From DASPKT01 sp035627915 (lineage in GTDB: Bacteria > Pseudomonadota > Alphaproteobacteria > Azospirillales > Azospirillaceae), in NCBI GenBank assembly GCA_035627915.1, contig DASPKT010000448.1, positions 1-51,376 on the forward strand: a stretch of 51,376 nt of DNA, written 5' to 3'. Made by a program: the position numbers and the translations under genes. Numbering within the stretch: position 1 is the stretch's first letter; every line of letters starts with the position of its first letter. Positions 49,313 to 51,376 of the stretch are shown here, one piece after another. The notes beneath the pieces are model-generated. The model did no database searches. It worked only from the letters and a program-made list of their open reading frames with translations, and was not told the DNA's origin.

Positions 49313-49804
49313 TCACCAGCGGGTGGCGGCGACGATGATGGCGGCCAGGGCTTCCACGCCTTCCCGGTCCTCGGCGTCGAAACGGGCCGGGGTCGGGCTG
49401 TCGAGGTCGAGCACGCCGAGGACGCGGCCGTCCTTGATCAGCGGCACCACCAGTTCCGAGCGCGAATCGGCGTCGCAGGCGATGTGGCCGGGGAAGGCGT
49501 GCACGTCGGGCACCAGCATGGTCTGCCGCCGCTCCGCCGCCGCCCCGCAGACGCCGCGCCCCCTGGCGATGCGGACGCAGGCCGGCTTGCCCTGGAAGGG
49601 GCCCAGCACCAGCTCGTCCCCGTCGCGCAGGAAGTAGAAGCCGGCCCAGTTGAGGTCCGGCATGGTCAGGAACATCAGGGCGGCGCTGTTCGCGGTGTTG
49701 GCGATGGGGTCGGTCTCCCCCGCCAGCAGCCCCTGCAGGCTGGACGCGAGGTCCCGGTAGAACTGCGGCTTGTCCGCCGCCACGATCGCTTTCGCCTCGA
49801 ACAC
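49313..49804 (-). CDS. msrC: free methionine-(R)-sulfoxide reductase, GAF domain
   Basis: The 163-residue single GAF-domain protein starts at GTG behind AAGGAGGAAAGC. Cys76 and Cys86 lie in ACVRIARGRGVCG and Cys110 in GHIACDADSRSE. These are spaced exactly as in E. coli YebR/MsrC (Cys84, Cys94, Cys118; spacing recalled from the family). It reduces free methionine-R-sulfoxide with thioredoxin electrons. The long in-frame ORF upstream covers an SDR gene and is a shadow. Confidence 0.92.
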   Translation of the reverse strand: MFEAKAIVAADKPQFYRDLASSLQGLLAGETDPIANTANSAALMFLTMPDLNWAGFYFLRDGDELVLGPFQGKPACVRIARGRGVCGAAAERRQTMLVPDVHAFPGHIACDADSRSELVVPLIKDGRVLGVLDLDSPTPARFDAEDREGVEALAAIIVAATRW

Positions 49805-49923
49805 GCTTTCCTCCTTGCCGTCGCGCCTTCCGCCGCCCCCTTGGGCCGCGGCGGGACCGGAACGGCCGGCATGATAATCGCCGGCCGGCCGGTTCCGCCA
49901 CGTCCAAGGACGGCCCGCCGCGG

Positions 49924-50724
49924 TCAGGCGGCCTCGGCCGCGCGGTAGCGCGGGGCGACGGCGGCGTTCGAGAGGTTGGGCAGCATCGCCTGCCGGGCGG
50001 CCTCGTAGGCGTCCCACAGCGTGCCGTCCTGCAGCGGCGGGATGGTGACAGGCTCGCCGCGGTCGAGGCCGGTCAGGGCCGCGTCCACCAGGTCCGTGGC
50101 CGACATCACCCAGTTCTGCGGCAGGTTGCCGACGGGCAGGCCGGCGACGTCCCAGAACTCCGTCGCGGTGGCGCCGGGCAGCACCGCCTGCACCCGCACG
50201 CCCTTGGCCGACAGCTCCCCGCGCAGCGACTGGCTGAAGGCCAGGACGAAGGCCTTGGTGCCGCCGTAGACGCCGTTCAGGATTTCGGGCCCGATGGCGA
50301 CGATGGAGGCGATGTTGATGATCGTCCCGCCGCCGCGGGCGACGAAGCCGGGGGCCGCGGCGTAGGTGAGGCGCATCAGCGCGGTTACGTTGACCGCCAC
50401 CATCTCCTCCATCCTGTCGGCGGAGGAGTCCAGCAGCGTCCCCGCGCCGCCGAAGCCGGCATTGTTGACCAGGACGCCGATGGCGGGATCGTCGCGCAGG
50501 AGCCGCTCCACCGAGCGAAGCTGGGCGGGGTCCGCCAGGTCGGCGCTGACGGTGCGGACGGTGACGCCGTGCGCGGCGCGGATGCGCTCGGCCTGGCGGT
50601 CCAGCCGCTCCTGGTTGCGGGCGACCAGGATCAGGTCGTGGCCCCGGGCGGCGAGGCGGTCGGCGTAGACGGCGCCGATCCCCGAGGAGGCGCCGGTAAC
50701 GACGGCGGTGTTGCTGGTAGCCAT
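49924..50724 (-). CDS. SDR family NAD(P)-dependent oxidoreductase
   Basis: The 266-residue short-chain dehydrogenase has TGASSGIG (10-17), NNAGFGG, a Ser in INIASIVA and the Tyr/Lys pair in YGGTKAFVLAF. The C-terminal part resembles classical DltE/YqjQ-type ketoreductases. GGAGGACCATC precedes the ATG at 50724; an upstream in-frame start is a leader artefact. It is divergent from a GlxA-type regulator gene 200 bases away, which may control it. Substrate unknown. Confidence 0.85.
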   Translation of the reverse strand: MATSNTAVVTGASSGIGAVYADRLAARGHDLILVARNQERLDRQAERIRAAHGVTVRTVSADLADPAQLRSVERLLRDDPAIGVLVNNAGFGGAGTLLDSSADRMEEMVAVNVTALMRLTYAAAPGFVARGGGTIINIASIVAIGPEILNGVYGGTKAFVLAFSQSLRGELSAKGVRVQAVLPGATATEFWDVAGLPVGNLPQNWVMSATDLVDAALTGLDRGEPVTIPPLQDGTLWDAYEAARQAMLPNLSNAAVAPRYRAAEAA

Positions 50725-50924
50725 GATGGTCCTCCGATGGTGTCCGCCGTCCAGTCGCGGCGGTGACTGAAGCAAAGGTTGGGGCGGCCCGCCACGTCCC
50801 ACATGTCATAGATGCCACCAATCCGGTCATCCTCCCCGTCAGGCGCCGCGGCGGTTGACAGGCGCCGGGCGGCGTGTCCTGCTTCGCCGGTACCCGACAA
50901 AATCTGCCATGCGGAGGCTATGCC

Positions 50925-51376
50925 ATGCCGTCCATCGGCCTCGTGGTGTTCGAGGGGTTCCAGGTCATGGGCATGGCGGCCCTGTCCGCCTTCGAGTTCG
51001 CCAACCTGACGGCGGGCCGCCCGGTCTACGACGTCCAGATCCTGTCGGAGCGCGGCGGGCCGGTGCGCAGCTCCCTGGGCTTCACCGTCGACACGGTCCC
51101 GTTCGGCGAGGCGGTGGCCGACACCACCATGACCCTGGGGACCCTGGCGGTGGAGCCGGCCCCGCCCGCGGTGCTGGACTATCTCCGCCGGGCGTCGTCG
51201 GGGTCGCGGCGGATCGCCGGCATCTGCACCGGCGCCTTCGTGCTGGCGGAGGCGGGCCTGCTGGACGGGCGCGCCGCCACCACCCATTGGGCCTTCGCCC
51301 GGACCCTGCGCGAGCGCTACCCGGGGGTGAAGGTGGAGGAGGACCGCATCTTCCGCGTCGACGGCCCCGTCTGGAC
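50925..51376 (+). CDS. GlxA-type AraC-family regulator, N-terminal part (cut by window end)
   Basis: The first 150 codons, after GGAGGCTATGCC, encode a DJ-1/PfpI-like domain: IGLVVFEGFQVMGMAALSAF, then RIAGICTGAFVLAEAGLLDG and RAATTHWAFA. The Cys in GICTGAF sits at the DJ-1 nucleophile-elbow position. In FtrA/GlxA regulators this domain precedes an AraC helix-turn-helix, which would lie beyond the window. The divergent SDR gene is the natural target candidate. Confidence 0.8.
   Translation, partial: MPSIGLVVFEGFQVMGMAALSAFEFANLTAGRPVYDVQILSERGGPVRSSLGFTVDTVPFGEAVADTTMTLGTLAVEPAPPAVLDYLRRASSGSRRIAGICTGAFVLAEAGLLDGRAATTHWAFARTLRERYPGVKVEEDRIFRVDGPVW

Overview
This is about 51 kb of chromosome from a very GC-rich bacterium, most likely an alphaproteobacterium of the Azospirillum/Rhodospirillales or Caulobacter type. 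The lineage is inferred from the TonB-dependent-receptor style of polysaccharide uptake, the dispersed GTCA-ended palindromes, the solitary motA and the codon bias; no rRNA gene is present to prove it. I see no tRNA, rRNA, CRISPR array, insertion sequence or integrase. The very long antisense ORFs are high-GC shadows.

Region 1 (1-888) is the end of an aldo/keto reductase gene plus a DUF6064-like membrane protein. Region 2 (about 930-27250) is a pectin/galacturonate utilisation locus. It contains a hexuronate transporter (exuT-like), an exported esterase, a 1282-residue exported LamG protein of unknown activity, a large TonB-dependent receptor, a PL10-type pectate lyase and an exported type-B carboxylesterase. 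The catabolic genes are eda, kdgK, uxaA, a UxuB-type oxidoreductase, kduD, kduI and uxaC. A CHASE4-like hybrid-free histidine kinase, a LacI-family regulator and an MhpD-like hydratase complete it. Together they convert galacturonate (UxaC, reductase, UxaA) and unsaturated galacturonate (KduI, KduD) to KDG, then KDPG, then pyruvate and glyceraldehyde 3-phosphate.

A 14-bp palindromic operator, ideal form TGACACCGGTGTCA, recurs in front of nearly every transcription unit of region 2, including the lacI gene itself, and so defines the regulon. One exact copy lies 10 kb outside, at 37673, between an RND efflux operon and a NUDIX gene.

Region 3 (27342-30595) is a four-gene CoA-thioester catabolic operon (enoyl-CoA hydratase, RidA, acyl-CoA dehydrogenase, SDR). 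It resembles part of 2-aminobenzoyl-CoA or salicylyl-CoA type clusters but lacks their ligase and monooxygenase here. Region 4 (30778-38479) holds a HemG-like flavodoxin, motA without motB, a small coiled-coil ORF, an exported RidA protein, an RND pump with its adaptor, and a NUDIX hydrolase.

Region 5 (38529-47338) is a second sugar locus: an MFS transporter, beta-phosphoglucomutase, a GH65 disaccharide phosphorylase, a TonB-dependent receptor and a second LacI regulator. It has tandem operators of different sequence (TGGTATCGATATCA twice). Region 6 (47703-51376) holds a small hypothetical gene, a single-domain response regulator, an exported SnoaL/NTF2-like protein, free methionine-R-sulfoxide reductase, an SDR and the start of a GlxA-type AraC regulator.
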